Shown here one piece after another: positions 27,790-37,115 of a stretch of DNA of 64,000 bases. This stretch comes from Marinifilum flexuosum (lineage in GTDB: Bacteria; Bacteroidota; Bacteroidia; Bacteroidales; Marinifilaceae), in NCBI RefSeq assembly GCF_003610555.1, contig NZ_RAPQ01000010.1:62001-126000 (forward strand), given 5' to 3'. The notes below the pieces were generated by a model. It worked only from the letters and a program-made list of their open reading frames with translations. It made no database searches and was not told the origin of the DNA. A program made the translations under genes and the position numbers. Every line of letters starts with the position of its first letter. Within the stretch, counting starts at the first letter, position 1.

Positions 27790-29109
27790 CTATTCGCTAA
27801 GTTGCAAATCCTCGTTCAATGGTTTCAATTTAGGTAACATTAAATGTATGATTCCTAGGATTACAAGGTATAGTAAACCTGCAACCAGGAACATCCAGAA
27901 ATAGAATGAGTTTCCTGAAGAATCCAATCCAGTACCTAAAGCAAAGTCAACCAACATACCTGCAATGGCACCAACCATTCCACCTATACCGACTACAGAA
28001 GCTACCGCTTTTTTAGGCATTACGTCTGACACAAGGGTAAACAAGTTTGCCGACCAAGCTTGGTGACCTCCAGAAGCCAGAGCGATTAAACTTACTGCAA
28101 TCCAAACATTACTGGTTAATGCTGCAAAGGCAACTGGAGCAATACACAATGCGCAAATCAATAAAGAAACCTTACGTGCTGCGTTCAAATTCCATCCTCG
28201 ATTGATAAAGAACTTGGACAAGTATCCACCACCGATACTACCAAAATCAGCTACCAAATAAATAACTACTAAAGCTCCACCTAATTCTTTAATGCTATCC
28301 AATCCAAATTTTTGTTTGAAGAAAATTCCACTCCAAAACATAAAGAAGAACCAAACTGCATCGGTAATTTTACCTATAGCAAAAGCCCATGTTTGTCTTA
28401 GTGGCAATACACGAGACCATGATAATTTCTCAGCCTCTTTTTCAACATCTTTGGTTTCGTTATCTTGTAAAATATACTCTAACTCCTCTTTTGATACTTT
28501 TGGATGCTCTTCAGGTTTCTTATAAGTTCTCAACCATAGCGTAACCCAGATAGCACTAAATGCACCAGTCACTAAAAAGGCAAACTGCCAGTTGTCACCG
28601 TTAGAAGCAACTACTAAAGGAATAATAGCAGGAGCCAATACTGCTCCTACATTAGAACCTGCATTAAAAATACCTGTAGCAAAAGCACGGTCTTTCTTTG
28701 GGAACCACTCAGCAACCGTCTTCACCGCTGCAGGAAAGTTACCAGCTTCACCGATACCTAAACCAAATCTGGCACCAATAAAGCCAACCAATGCAAATGC
28801 AGGACGCACTGCTGCATGAAGCATACCAAATATACTCCAGATGGCAATAGATAATGTATATCCAATCTTGGTTCCAAATCGATCGATTACACCACCCATT
28901 GATACCATACCAATTGCATAAGCAGCCTTAAATGCCATATTGATGTACCCATAATCGGCGTTACTCCAATGGAATTTCTCCATTAAAGTTGGGCCTAATA
29001 CTCCCATAATACTGCGATCCATATAGTTAATGGTTGTTGCAGCAAAGAGTAAGGCAAGAATTCTATATCTGTAGTTTCCTGCCGGCTTTTCTAAACCTGT
29101 TCCACTCAT
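27790..29109 (-). CDS. MFS transporter, hexuronate (ExuT)-like
   Basis: An inner-membrane major facilitator of 439 residues with about 12 hydrophobic helices. The anion:cation symporter branch is indicated by NYMDRSIMGVLGPTLMEKF in helix 1 and RFGLGIGEAGNFPAAVKTVAEWFPKKDRAFATGIFNAGSNVGA, a pattern typical of hexuronate and glucarate transporters. It is the last gene of the kdu operon, so its most likely substrate is the unsaturated or keto-deoxy uronate released by GH88, or another monouronate. The substrate is inferred from family and operon. There are no anomalies in length or in the loop between helices 2 and 3. Confidence 0.88.
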   Translation of the reverse strand: MSGTGLEKPAGNYRYRILALLFAATTINYMDRSIMGVLGPTLMEKFHWSNADYGYINMAFKAAYAIGMVSMGGVIDRFGTKIGYTLSIAIWSIFGMLHAAVRPAFALVGFIGARFGLGIGEAGNFPAAVKTVAEWFPKKDRAFATGIFNAGSNVGAVLAPAIIPLVVASNGDNWQFAFLVTGAFSAIWVTLWLRTYKKPEEHPKVSKEELEYILQDNETKDVEKEAEKLSWSRVLPLRQTWAFAIGKITDAVWFFFMFWSGIFFKQKFGLDSIKELGGALVVIYLVADFGSIGGGYLSKFFINRGWNLNAARKVSLLICALCIAPVAFAALTSNVWIAVSLIALASGGHQAWSANLFTLVSDVMPKKAVASVVGIGGMVGAIAGMLVDFALGTGLDSSGNSFYFWMFLVAGLLYLVILGIIHLMLPKLKPLNEDLQLSE

Positions 29110-29143
29110 ATTAATTTCTTTTAACGAGGTTATTCTCCTCAGG

Positions 29144-29812
29144 TTATCTCAATTTCTTAATAATTTCGAATGCTTTGGCTGTAGCCTTTTCAATTGCTTC
29201 GTAATCGAACGAACCATCTGCTTTTTTAATCATCAGCTGTGATCCCATTCCTACGCAATGAACTCCTGCATCAAACCAGGCTTTCAAATTCTCCTCATCA
29301 GGCTTCACACCTCCTGTTGGCATAATTGATGACCATGGGAAAGGACCTTTAACAGCCTTAACGAATTCCGGTCCACCAACCTGAGCACCAGGGAAAATTT
29401 TCACTACTTCAGCTCCCAGCTCTTCTGCATATGAAATTTCAGTAAGGGAACCACAACCAGGAGACCAGGCAACCTTTCTGCGATTACATACTTTTGCCAT
29501 TTCTGCATTCAGAATTGGAGAAACTACAAAGTTAGCTCCCAACTGAATGTACAATGAAGTTGTTCCTGCATCAATAACAGAACCAACACCCATCATCATT
29601 TCAGGACATTCTTTAGCTGCCCATTTATTTAGCTCTGCAAAAATTTCATGAGCGTAATCACCACGATTCACGAACTCAAATAATCTTGCACCACCATTGT
29701 AGCAGGCCTTAACCACCTGCTTACACACTTCTATATCTTTGTGAAAGAAAACAGGAATCATTCCTGTCTCTTTCATCTTTAAAGCAACTTCTATTCTAGT
29801 AAACCTTGCCAT
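29144..29812 (-). CDS. eda: KDPG/KHG aldolase
   Basis: Cleaves 2-keto-3-deoxy-6-phosphogluconate to pyruvate and glyceraldehyde-3-phosphate, the last step of uronate breakdown. I chose the ATG at 29812 (MARFTRIEVALKM) over a TTG at 29821. The product has 222 residues. The Schiff-base lysine is in EVVKIFPGAQVGGPEF, the substrate-binding glycine turn in MPTGGVKPDEEN, and GVGSVIDAGT is the expected strand-loop. It lies 31 nt after kdgK and before the transporter. The order KduI, KduD, KdgK, Eda gives the full route to central metabolism. Confidence 0.95.
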   Translation of the reverse strand: MARFTRIEVALKMKETGMIPVFFHKDIEVCKQVVKACYNGGARLFEFVNRGDYAHEIFAELNKWAAKECPEMMMGVGSVIDAGTTSLYIQLGANFVVSPILNAEMAKVCNRRKVAWSPGCGSLTEISYAEELGAEVVKIFPGAQVGGPEFVKAVKGPFPWSSIMPTGGVKPDEENLKAWFDAGVHCVGMGSQLMIKKADGSFDYEAIEKATAKAFEIIKKLR

Positions 29813-29852
29813 TCCAATCAATTAGTAATTAATAATGAACAATTAATAATAG

Positions 29853-30893
29853 CTAGCGAGCTACACGTCCTGAAGCATCACCGTCCATTAGTTTCTCAAC
29901 TTCTTCAACAGTTACCTGGTTGTAATCACCATAGATGGTATGTTTCAAACAAGAAGCTGCTACAGCAAAATTCAAGGCTTTCTGATCATCATTTGGCCAT
30001 GTAAGCAATCCGTAAATCAATCCACCCATGAATGAATCACCACCACCAACACGGTCTACAATGTGTGTAATCTGGTAAGTATTGTTGGCTTTGAACAATT
30101 CCTTTCCATCATACAAAACTCCCGACCATGAGTTATGGTTTGCATTGATTGATCCACGTAAAGTTGTAATTACCTTTTTACAACGAGGGAATTGCTTCAT
30201 GATTTGCTGAGAAACAGAAAGGTAAGCATCAGCTTCTACGTGACCTCCTGTTACATCAACACCTTCTGGGTGTATTCCCAACACCATGGCTGCATCTTCT
30301 TCATTACCCAGAACAACATCGGTACCAGCAACCAGCTCAGGCATTACTTCACCAGCTGATTTACCATACTTCCAAAGATTCTTACGATAATTCAAATCAC
30401 AAGAAACGGTAATTCCTCTTTCGTTTGCGGCTTTAATCGCCTCCAAACAAACATCAGCTGCGCCTTGCGAAATTGCAGGAGTAATACCTGTCCAGTGAAA
30501 CCAACTTACCCCTTCAAATACTTTCCCCCAATCGATCATTCCTTTCTCGATTTGAGAAATTGCAGAGTGTGCGCGATCGTAAACCACTTTACTACCACGG
30601 CTTACAGCTCCGGTTTCCAAAAAGTAGATTCCCAAACGATCACCACCATAAATGATATCATCAGTGTTTACACCATATTTTTTCAAATCCATTTCACAAG
30701 CACGTGCAATGTCGTTCTTTGGTAAACGAGTCACAAAGCTCGATTCAATACCATAGTTTGCCAAAGAAACAGCCACGTTCGCTTCACCTCCACCATATGT
30801 AGCAGTAAACGATGATGCCTGTGAAAATCTTTCATATCCCGGTGTTGCCAATCGCAACATGATCTCTCCAAAAGTAATTACCTTATTACTCAT
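29853..30893 (-). CDS. kdgK: 2-keto-3-deoxygluconate kinase (PfkB family)
   Basis: Phosphorylates 2-keto-3-deoxygluconate with ATP to KDPG. It has 346 residues and the PfkB (ribokinase) fold: the N-terminal substrate motif EIMLRLATPGYERFSQASSF, YGGGEANVAVSLANYG, and the ATP-binding, catalytic-base signature DRVGGGDSFMGGLIYGL near residue 275. Its place between the KduD branch and the aldolase fixes the substrate; without context a fructokinase call would be the alternative. Expression is probably controlled by the divergent LacI regulator. Confidence 0.93.
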   Translation of the reverse strand: MSNKVITFGEIMLRLATPGYERFSQASSFTATYGGGEANVAVSLANYGIESSFVTRLPKNDIARACEMDLKKYGVNTDDIIYGGDRLGIYFLETGAVSRGSKVVYDRAHSAISQIEKGMIDWGKVFEGVSWFHWTGITPAISQGAADVCLEAIKAANERGITVSCDLNYRKNLWKYGKSAGEVMPELVAGTDVVLGNEEDAAMVLGIHPEGVDVTGGHVEADAYLSVSQQIMKQFPRCKKVITTLRGSINANHNSWSGVLYDGKELFKANNTYQITHIVDRVGGGDSFMGGLIYGLLTWPNDDQKALNFAVAASCLKHTIYGDYNQVTVEEVEKLMDGDASGRVAR

Positions 30894-30917
30894 CTCTATC
30901 TATCTTTTCCTTATTAT

Positions 30918-32180
30918 CTATTTTACACTTACCACAATTGGTGAACTCAACTCTTCAGCTTGCTTCGCCATAAGGCTTTTGAAACTTTCCTTTTTTGCCC
31001 AGTTTGCATTTTCTTTTTCCCACACTGCAAAAAAGTAATGTGTAGCTGCTTTATTATTCGAAATCTTCTGAGTTACGAAGTGAGTTTCTCCAACTGGTTG
31101 ATTCCATCGGCTGCCTTTTATTACCTCTTTTGGCAATAAAGGAGCATCCCCTGTTCTTACTTTCTTAGCAGATTTCACAAGAATTCCCAATCCAAGGAAA
31201 TCCTCATTCATTGATTGTTTATCGTGAGTAGCAACACCTGTGAATTCTTTGTTCGCTTCAAATTCAAATGGCTTTTCCTCTTTCAAATAACTGGTAACAA
31301 TACCTGTTGCCAATTCAGCTTCATCGTCAAGACCTTCAACTGTAACATCACTTTGGAACCAATATTTTCCAGCCCAAATAGAGATTCTTTCGGTAGCACT
31401 TAACATCTTACCATCAACATTCCAACCTGATAATTTCAAATCAAAAATAGAACGCACAGGACCTCGTGATACAAGCTGAAATTCGAAACGCTCAACGCTT
31501 CCCAATCGATAAAGAGAATCTTTGTGAAACATTGCTAAACCACCAGCTCCCAACGAAGGACCAACGTGCAATACATCCATTCCCCAATCTGATAATTTGT
31601 GGTAAGAACCACTTGTTTTGGTTCCAATTTTATTCATCACCATTTCAGAAGACAGCTTACCGAATAAATCTTTTGCATTACGACAGTCGAAGTAGTTACG
31701 GAATCCCATAATGTCATTTTCCCAGCTTACACTTTCCGCCTGATATTTTACAGGAACACCAGTATATCCTTTTGGAGAAACTGCCTGATCAACACCTTCA
31801 AATCCTTCTTCAATACTACCTTCACCCAAACGAACATTGGTACGGATGGTATATTGTGGAACTTCATTTAACGAAACCAATTTTACTTGAGGACGTTTGG
31901 TTTCATTTGAGGCAAAATTGCTAACAAATACCAACTCATCCCAATTTCCATCACGGTCCAAATCATCAACCTGTGATGGTATATATTTGCCATCGGCTCC
32001 TAATACAACAGGAACCTTATCGGCAGGAATTTCACCTACTAATTTCTTTACATCTGCCCTGCTGATTACAACAGGTGCATCCGTTCTATTTTCAAGCAAT
32101 TCATTTTTCAACTCTAAGGATGGAGTTGTACAGGACTGAAAAACAAAAGCCAAGGCAGCAACAACAAAATATCTTTTCAT
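30918..32180 (-). CDS. DUF4861 family lipoprotein
   Basis: An exported protein of 420 residues. I chose the ATG at 32180 (MKRYFVVAALAFVFQSC) because the longer start at 32195 is a TTG. The signal has a lipobox-like end at FQSC. The mature part begins with ELLENRTDAPVVISRADVKKLVGE, followed by a DxDxDGxxDEL-like segment (DDLDRDGNWDELVFVSNF) that may bind calcium, then a long beta-rich domain (GSYHKLSDWGMDVLHVGPSLGAGG). DUF4861 proteins occur with uronate-processing genes in Bacteroidota. Enzymatic function is not established to my knowledge; a hydrolase or epimerase acting on unsaturated oligouronates would fit. It is the only exported member of an otherwise cytoplasmic operon. Confidence 0.8.
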   Translation of the reverse strand: MKRYFVVAALAFVFQSCTTPSLELKNELLENRTDAPVVISRADVKKLVGEIPADKVPVVLGADGKYIPSQVDDLDRDGNWDELVFVSNFASNETKRPQVKLVSLNEVPQYTIRTNVRLGEGSIEEGFEGVDQAVSPKGYTGVPVKYQAESVSWENDIMGFRNYFDCRNAKDLFGKLSSEMVMNKIGTKTSGSYHKLSDWGMDVLHVGPSLGAGGLAMFHKDSLYRLGSVERFEFQLVSRGPVRSIFDLKLSGWNVDGKMLSATERISIWAGKYWFQSDVTVEGLDDEAELATGIVTSYLKEEKPFEFEANKEFTGVATHDKQSMNEDFLGLGILVKSAKKVRTGDAPLLPKEVIKGSRWNQPVGETHFVTQKISNNKAATHYFFAVWEKENANWAKKESFKSLMAKQAEELSSPIVVSVK

Positions 32181-32255
32181 GGTCTTTTCTATCAAAAGTG
32201 CTTATTTAACTAGCTCTATAAAAGAGAATTTATAGCCAATTGGTAAACTAAAAAA

Positions 32256-32317
32256 GGAAAGGAAAAGTTATGGGTTCACTCCCCAGCAACGCCATTATAT
32301 ATTCACTCTTCCTTTCC
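32256..32317 (-). terminator. Intercistronic hairpin with T-run after kduD
   Basis: On the minus strand GGAAAGGAAGAG (32317-32306) pairs with CTTTTCCTTTCC (32267-32256) across a 38-nt loop, then runs into TTTTTT. It lies in the 160-nt gap between kduD and the DUF4861 gene and may attenuate transcription of the downstream genes. Confidence 0.5.
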
Positions 32318-32339
32318 GTATTGTACACAACTTTACTAA

Positions 32340-33131
32340 CTATTCTTCGTTCGAAGGTTTTCCAATGGTAGCAAGAATACCACCATCAACATACACCACA
32401 TGTCCATTAACAAAGTCTGATGCTTTTGAAGCAAGGAATACAGCTGTACCACCTAAATCTTCCGGATTCCCCCAGCGAGCTGCCGGCGTGCGGTTAATGA
32501 TAAATTCGTTAAATGGGTGACCATCAACACGAATTGGTGCTGTTTGAGCAGTAGCAAAATAACCAGGGCCAATTCCATTGGTTTGGATTCCGTATTTCGC
32601 CCATTCTGTTGCCATATTTCTGGTCAACATTTTCAATCCACCTTTTGCCGATGCATAAGCACAAACATCATTACGTCCCAATTCACTCATCATTGAGCAA
32701 ATGTTAATGATTTTACCTTCACGACGCTCAATCATTCTACGACCAACGTATTTACCCATAATGAAAGGCCCTACCAAGTCAATATCAATTACCTGACGGT
32801 AATCTTTTACTTCCATATCCTGCATAGGAACACGCTTGATGATACCAGCATTATTTACAAGGATTCCAATAGGACCAACCTCATCTTCGATTTGTGCAAC
32901 ACCAGCTTTTACTGCATCTTCATCGGTAACATCGAAAACATAACCATGCATTTCGATGCCTTTTTCAGCGTAAGCTGCTTTACCTCTTTCCAAAGCATCT
33001 GGCGAAATATCGTTTACAACAATTTTCGCACCTGCTTCTGCTAAAGCGGTTGCAATGGCCATACCAATACCATGAGTAGCACCAGTAACCAATGCAACCT
33101 TCCCTTCTAACCTAAATAAATCTAAAATCAT
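32340..33131 (-). CDS. kduD: 2-keto-3-deoxygluconate dehydrogenase, SDR family
   Basis: Reduces 2,5-diketo-3-deoxygluconate (the KduI product) to 2-keto-3-deoxygluconate with NAD(P)H. It is a 263-residue short-chain dehydrogenase with the Rossmann motif TGATHGIGMA near residue 17, LVNNAGI, the catalytic tyrosine-lysine pair in YASAKGG, and a catalytic serine in NICSMMSEL. The C-terminal FVNGHVVYVDGGILATIG matches KduD and gluconate 5-dehydrogenase proteins. It lies 35 nt downstream of kduI. Gluconate 5-dehydrogenase is the alternative if taken alone, but the neighbours decide for KduD. Confidence 0.93.
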   Translation of the reverse strand: MILDLFRLEGKVALVTGATHGIGMAIATALAEAGAKIVVNDISPDALERGKAAYAEKGIEMHGYVFDVTDEDAVKAGVAQIEDEVGPIGILVNNAGIIKRVPMQDMEVKDYRQVIDIDLVGPFIMGKYVGRRMIERREGKIINICSMMSELGRNDVCAYASAKGGLKMLTRNMATEWAKYGIQTNGIGPGYFATAQTAPIRVDGHPFNEFIINRTPAARWGNPEDLGGTAVFLASKASDFVNGHVVYVDGGILATIGKPSNEE

Positions 33132-33166
33132 AACAACTACTATATAATTAATAACACAACAACTTC

Positions 33167-34009
33167 TTAGCGCAATTCATCTGGTTGACAGATATCCATA
33201 TCACCATAGTCAAGGTTTTCACCCCCCATACCCCAGATGAAAGTATAATTACTTGTACCGGCAGCCGAGTGAATTGACCATGTTGGAGAGAAAACAGCTT
33301 CTTCGTTCCCCATCCACAAGTGACGAGTTTCTTTTGGCTCTCCCATAAAGTGACAGATTGCCTGACCTTTTGGTACTTCGAAATAGAAGTAAGCTTCCAT
33401 TCTTCTGCTATGCGTATGAGCTGGCATGGTATTCCATACACTACCTGGGTGCAACTCGGTCATTCCCATTTGCAATTGATTGGTTTTAATGGTATCCGAA
33501 ACAATCAATTTGTTTAATGTTCTTCTGTTCGAATTTTCCGGCTCTCCCAATTCAATGATAATTGCATCTTCACGTCCAATTTTCACTGTTGGGAAAATTT
33601 CGTGAGCTGGAGCTGAGTTCATGTAGAAATGAGCAGGTGCTTCAGCATTTTCACTGCTGAATAAGATTTCCTTCTTTCCTTTTCCTACATACAAAGCTTC
33701 TTTATAGTCTAGCTCGTACACTTCACCATCAACCGATACAGTTCCTTTTCCACCTACATTAACAATTCCAAGCTCTCTTCTTTCCAAGAAATACTCCGCC
33801 TTTAATGGATCAATGCTTTCTAACTTTAATGTTTCATTTACAGGTACTGCACCACCAACAATCAAACGATCGTACTGTGAATAAGTTAGATTCACATTAC
33901 CTTCTTCCATGATATTCTGCACCAAATACTCATCTCTTAATCGATTGGTATCGTAGTTTTTAGCATCCGCTGGATGGGTAGCATATCTTTCTTCGTATTT
34001 CAATCCCAT
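33167..34009 (-). CDS. kduI: 5-keto-4-deoxyuronate isomerase
   Basis: Isomerises 5-keto-4-deoxyuronate to 2,5-diketo-3-deoxygluconate in the cytoplasm. The product has 280 residues, the usual length for this two-cupin enzyme. Metal-binding residues are visible in MPAHTHSRRMEAYFYFE (two His and a Glu) and the later His in WSIHSAAGTSNYTFIWG. The start MGLKYEERYATHPADAKNYDT and LRDEYLVQ are characteristic. It is the first gene of the operon and faces the LacI gene across a 323-bp region with two candidate operators. The substrate is exactly what the GH88 hydrolase releases after ring opening. Confidence 0.96.
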   Translation of the reverse strand: MGLKYEERYATHPADAKNYDTNRLRDEYLVQNIMEEGNVNLTYSQYDRLIVGGAVPVNETLKLESIDPLKAEYFLERRELGIVNVGGKGTVSVDGEVYELDYKEALYVGKGKKEILFSSENAEAPAHFYMNSAPAHEIFPTVKIGREDAIIIELGEPENSNRRTLNKLIVSDTIKTNQLQMGMTELHPGSVWNTMPAHTHSRRMEAYFYFEVPKGQAICHFMGEPKETRHLWMGNEEAVFSPTWSIHSAAGTSNYTFIWGMGGENLDYGDMDICQPDELR

Positions 34010-34108
34010 TGCTAACTATTTTTATAATTTGAAAAATTTTAATCGAGTAATGTGACCTGTTTTATCACCTCTCGATGGATACAAAGAAAGAAAATGCAAA
34101 TGAATTGT

Positions 34109-34120
34109 GCAATCGATTGT
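34109..34120. promoter_or_regulatory. Candidate LacI-family operator 1
   Basis: GCAATCGATTGT contains the perfect 10-bp palindrome CAATCGATTG (34110-34119). It has a central CG as in most LacI-family operators and lies 100 bp before kduI in the divergent region. Confidence 0.55.
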
Positions 34121-34242
34121 CTTATTATTCTTCACTTTTACTTTTTTTCGATCGATATAGAAATACATCCAAAAGCAATAAACATCTGCTTTTTAAAGCT
34201 TTTAAATGCTGTAATATTTTTTTTAATTTAAATTTAATCCGC

Positions 34243-34254
34243 GCAATCGATTAC
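34243..34254. promoter_or_regulatory. Candidate LacI-family operator 2
   Basis: GCAATCGATTAC repeats the GCAATCGATT core of operator 1, 134 bp away and 79 bp before the regulator's ATG. Two sites could allow looping and autoregulation. Confidence 0.5.
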
Positions 34255-34332
34255 CTTTTATTTGTCACTTTTAGGCTATTTATAAAAATTAATTGCATCT
34301 TTGTACCGTGAATTAATACCTCTATAATCAAA

Positions 34333-35355
34333 ATGAAGAACGAGAATAACGTTACCATACACGATATTGCCAAAGCATTAAACATCTCCGGATCGACCGT
34401 ATCCAGAGCGCTTAATAACAATGCGCGCATCAGCGAAAAGACAAAAAAGGCAGTAAAAGACATGGCCAAACAGTTGGGTTATCAACCCAATGCACTTGCA
34501 TCTAACTTGCGCACAAGTTGCACAAATACCATTGGTGTGATTATTCCCAGAATTAGCCGTTACTTCTTCTCTTCTGCAATTACTGGTATTGAGGAACTTG
34601 CACGCGAAAAAGGATTTAACGTTATCATTTGCCAATCCAATGATCTGGAAGAAAGAGAATCCGATTGTGTACAAACACTTTTTGCTTCGAGAGTAGATGG
34701 AGTAATCTCTTCGGTAGCTTTGAAAGCCGAAAACTACGACCACTACAAAACCTTCACCAGCAGAAATATACCGCTTGTGTTTTTCGATAGAGTTGTAGAT
34801 GAATTAGAGACAAGCAAGGTAGTAGTGGATGATTTTAAGGGTGGATTTATTGCTGCCGAACACCTTATTTCGAAAGGGTGCAAACGAATTGCACACATTA
34901 GCGGACCGCAACATTTGAACATATACATCAATCGTCTTCAAGGCTTTTTAAAAGCAATGCGTAAACACCATATCGATATTAATGAAGAATTAATAATTGA
35001 AAGTCCATTAACGCGGGAAGATGGTTTGAGGTGTGCAAAAACACTTTTGGAATCAGACAATCCGCCTGATGCTATATTTGCCGGGAATGATACAACTGCC
35101 CTAAGCATTATTCTTTATGCCAAAGAAAAAGGGATTAAGATACCCGAAGAGGTAGCGGTAGTTGGATTCAGTAATGAACCTTTCTCTGAATTCCTTAGCC
35201 CTTCTTTAACCACAGTAGAACAATCTGGTTTTGATGTGGGAACCAAGGCAACAGAACTTTTATTGGATATTATCCAGAATAAAACAGGCAACAAGCAGGA
35301 AACCATTGTACTTCCTGTTAATTTAATTGAGCGAGAGTCGTCAGACAAGAAATAG
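34333..35355 (+). CDS. LacI-family transcriptional regulator
   Basis: A 340-residue regulator. An N-terminal helix-turn-helix (VTIHDIAKALNISGSTVSRALNNNARISEKTKKAV, about residues 5-40) is followed by the hinge region and a periplasmic-binding-like effector domain (TIGVIIPRISRYFFSSAITGIEELA to the ERES end). It is transcribed divergently from the kduI operon, so it most likely represses that operon and is released by a uronate-pathway intermediate such as KDG. The ligand is inference. Two AATCGATT-centred palindromes in the shared promoter region are likely binding sites. A strong bidirectional terminator follows. Confidence 0.92.
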   Translation: MKNENNVTIHDIAKALNISGSTVSRALNNNARISEKTKKAVKDMAKQLGYQPNALASNLRTSCTNTIGVIIPRISRYFFSSAITGIEELAREKGFNVIICQSNDLEERESDCVQTLFASRVDGVISSVALKAENYDHYKTFTSRNIPLVFFDRVVDELETSKVVVDDFKGGFIAAEHLISKGCKRIAHISGPQHLNIYINRLQGFLKAMRKHHIDINEELIIESPLTREDGLRCAKTLLESDNPPDAIFAGNDTTALSIILYAKEKGIKIPEEVAVVGFSNEPFSEFLSPSLTTVEQSGFDVGTKATELLLDIIQNKTGNKQETIVLPVNLIERESSDKK

Positions 35356-35388
35356 GAATATCCAATTTATACTACAACTCCTCTCAAT

Positions 35389-35425
35389 AAAAACACCCTT
35401 AAAGCAATGCTTTAAGGGTGTTTTT
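35389..35425 (+). terminator. Strong bidirectional terminator after the LacI gene
   Basis: AAAAACACCCTTAAAGC (35389-35405) and its exact complement (35409-35425) form a 17-bp stem with a 3-nt loop, A-rich on one side and T-rich on the other. Confidence 0.92.
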
Positions 35426-35735
35426 ATTTCATATTATTCACAACATAAGGAGCAATTACAGTTTTTACATTAAACTATAATATTAAGACAGGCTGGTTGC
35501 TACATAAACATCCCACTATAAGCCATATATAGCATTAGAAAATAGTTTAATTCCCACTAGTCAAACCATCCTCAAATCCACTCTTGACATTAAAAGAGAT
35601 CATACATTCACACTATATAATTGGCAATTGCAACCAACCTGTCTAATCCCACTATCTTTATCACAAAGGCATACACAAAAAATATTACTCTTATTCCTTT
35701 AAGAATTGTCTTTGCTTCATAAAACCATTTGTGAA
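35426..35735. other. Intergenic stretch without a recognisable gene
   Basis: About 310 bp of AT-rich sequence downstream of both the LacI gene and the efflux operon. I see no ORF, hairpin or repeat worth naming. Confidence 0.5.
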
Positions 35736-37091
35736 TTACTGCAATCGTATATCTCCAATTGCTTTATAATATTTTGCTTCGTTTGTTTTTACTTCAGCTT
35801 TTGCATTGATGTAATCGGCATGCGATGTTTGCCATTGCAACTGAGCATCCAACAATTCTCTTGTTGTAGATACACCTTCCATCAATCGATTGGATTCCAA
35901 CTTTAAGTTTTCATTTGCTTGCTCCAAAGAAGTTGACGTAAAATCCAATTTCACCAAAGATTCTTTTAACCTAAAAATGGCCTGTCTGATTTCCAAAGTG
36001 ATCATTTCAGAACTTTCATCAAGCTCTAATTCTGCTTTCTGAATTGCCATTTTATTTTGAACTTTCTTTAGCTTTTTCTCTCCCCAATGAAATACTGGTA
36101 TACTCATAGTAACACCCGCATTAAAAGTAAATTCATTCTCTTGCTTAGCGTAACGATTTGGATTCTGAGATACATAGTTTGCAAAAGATACAATCTGTGG
36201 CAAATACTCTGCATTCACCATTTTCTTCTCAACCTTCGACATTTCGACTTGATTGTTTAGCAACTTAATCTCAGGTCTATTGCCCAAATGAGTATCATTA
36301 AAAGTAATGGCAGACAAACGACCCGGAATGTTGATAATAGAATCCTGAATTTGTATTGATGACAAAATACCATTCCCAATTCTTTGGTTTAAGCTCATCT
36401 TGGCCAACTCTAAATTGTTCGAAACTTCAATCAACGCCAGTTTGGAATTGTTTAGTTCAACTTGTGTTTTTAAAACTTCATTTTTTGTAACAATTCCAGT
36501 TTCATACCTGTTACGAACCTCCTTCAACACATCAGTCAAAAGAACAATAGATTTCTGCACAACATCCTTTTGTTCCTGAAGCGATACGACTCCCCAGTAT
36601 TTGGTTTCCACATCAACCATCAGTTCAGATTTTGTCAAATCAACATTATCCTCAGCCATTGCCTTTCCTAATGATGACAATTTATTGGCATGCCTTAACT
36701 TTCCACCCATGTAAATTGGCAAATTCATTCCAATACTTGCTGAGTAGGAATTGTTATAGGCAAGATTCGAAGAGCTTCCTGGCGAATATACCCCACTTGG
36801 CTTACCATCAACTGTTGGCAATTCATAACCAGGCACTACCATTTTATTTGGATCCTTCAAATAAGTATATGAAGATGATAAGTCAAATGTTGGCAACATT
36901 GATCTTTTACTCAATGTTAAAGCTGCCTCGCTTGACTTCAAATCAGACAAAGCAGTTTTCACTGATTGGTTATGTTCCAATGCTTTTTGTTTGCAGTCTT
37001 GAAGCGTTAATACTTCTTGTGCATTTATTTTGAAAATCGTCAATAATCCCAATAAAAGAACCATTGAAATCTTTAATATGATATTATTCAT
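35736..37091 (-). CDS. TolC-family outer-membrane efflux channel
   Basis: A 451-residue outer-membrane factor that gives the RND pump an exit duct. The signal peptide is residues 1-24 (ends INAQ). Two homologous TolC halves are visible, each starting with a helical stretch (LTLQDCKQKALEHNQSVKTALSDLKSSEAAL; later IQDSIINIPGRLSAITFNDTHLGNRPEIKLLNNQVEMS), with long coiled-coil helices such as ELDESSEMITLEIRQAIFRLKESL and the terminal DAQLQWQTSHADYINAKAEVKTNEAKYYKAIG. It is the last gene of the efflux operon, 24 nt after the crotonase-like gene. It has no lipobox cysteine. Confidence 0.94.
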   Translation of the reverse strand: MNNIILKISMVLLLGLLTIFKINAQEVLTLQDCKQKALEHNQSVKTALSDLKSSEAALTLSKRSMLPTFDLSSSYTYLKDPNKMVVPGYELPTVDGKPSGVYSPGSSSNLAYNNSYSASIGMNLPIYMGGKLRHANKLSSLGKAMAEDNVDLTKSELMVDVETKYWGVVSLQEQKDVVQKSIVLLTDVLKEVRNRYETGIVTKNEVLKTQVELNNSKLALIEVSNNLELAKMSLNQRIGNGILSSIQIQDSIINIPGRLSAITFNDTHLGNRPEIKLLNNQVEMSKVEKKMVNAEYLPQIVSFANYVSQNPNRYAKQENEFTFNAGVTMSIPVFHWGEKKLKKVQNKMAIQKAELELDESSEMITLEIRQAIFRLKESLVKLDFTSTSLEQANENLKLESNRLMEGVSTTRELLDAQLQWQTSHADYINAKAEVKTNEAKYYKAIGDIRLQ

Positions 37092-37115
37092 AAGTTTATT
37101 TTCATCGGATTGTTA

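Noticed and set aside
34145-34156. TTCGATCGATAT as a third LacI operator
   Set aside because: It lacks the GCAATCGATT core shared by the two better sites.
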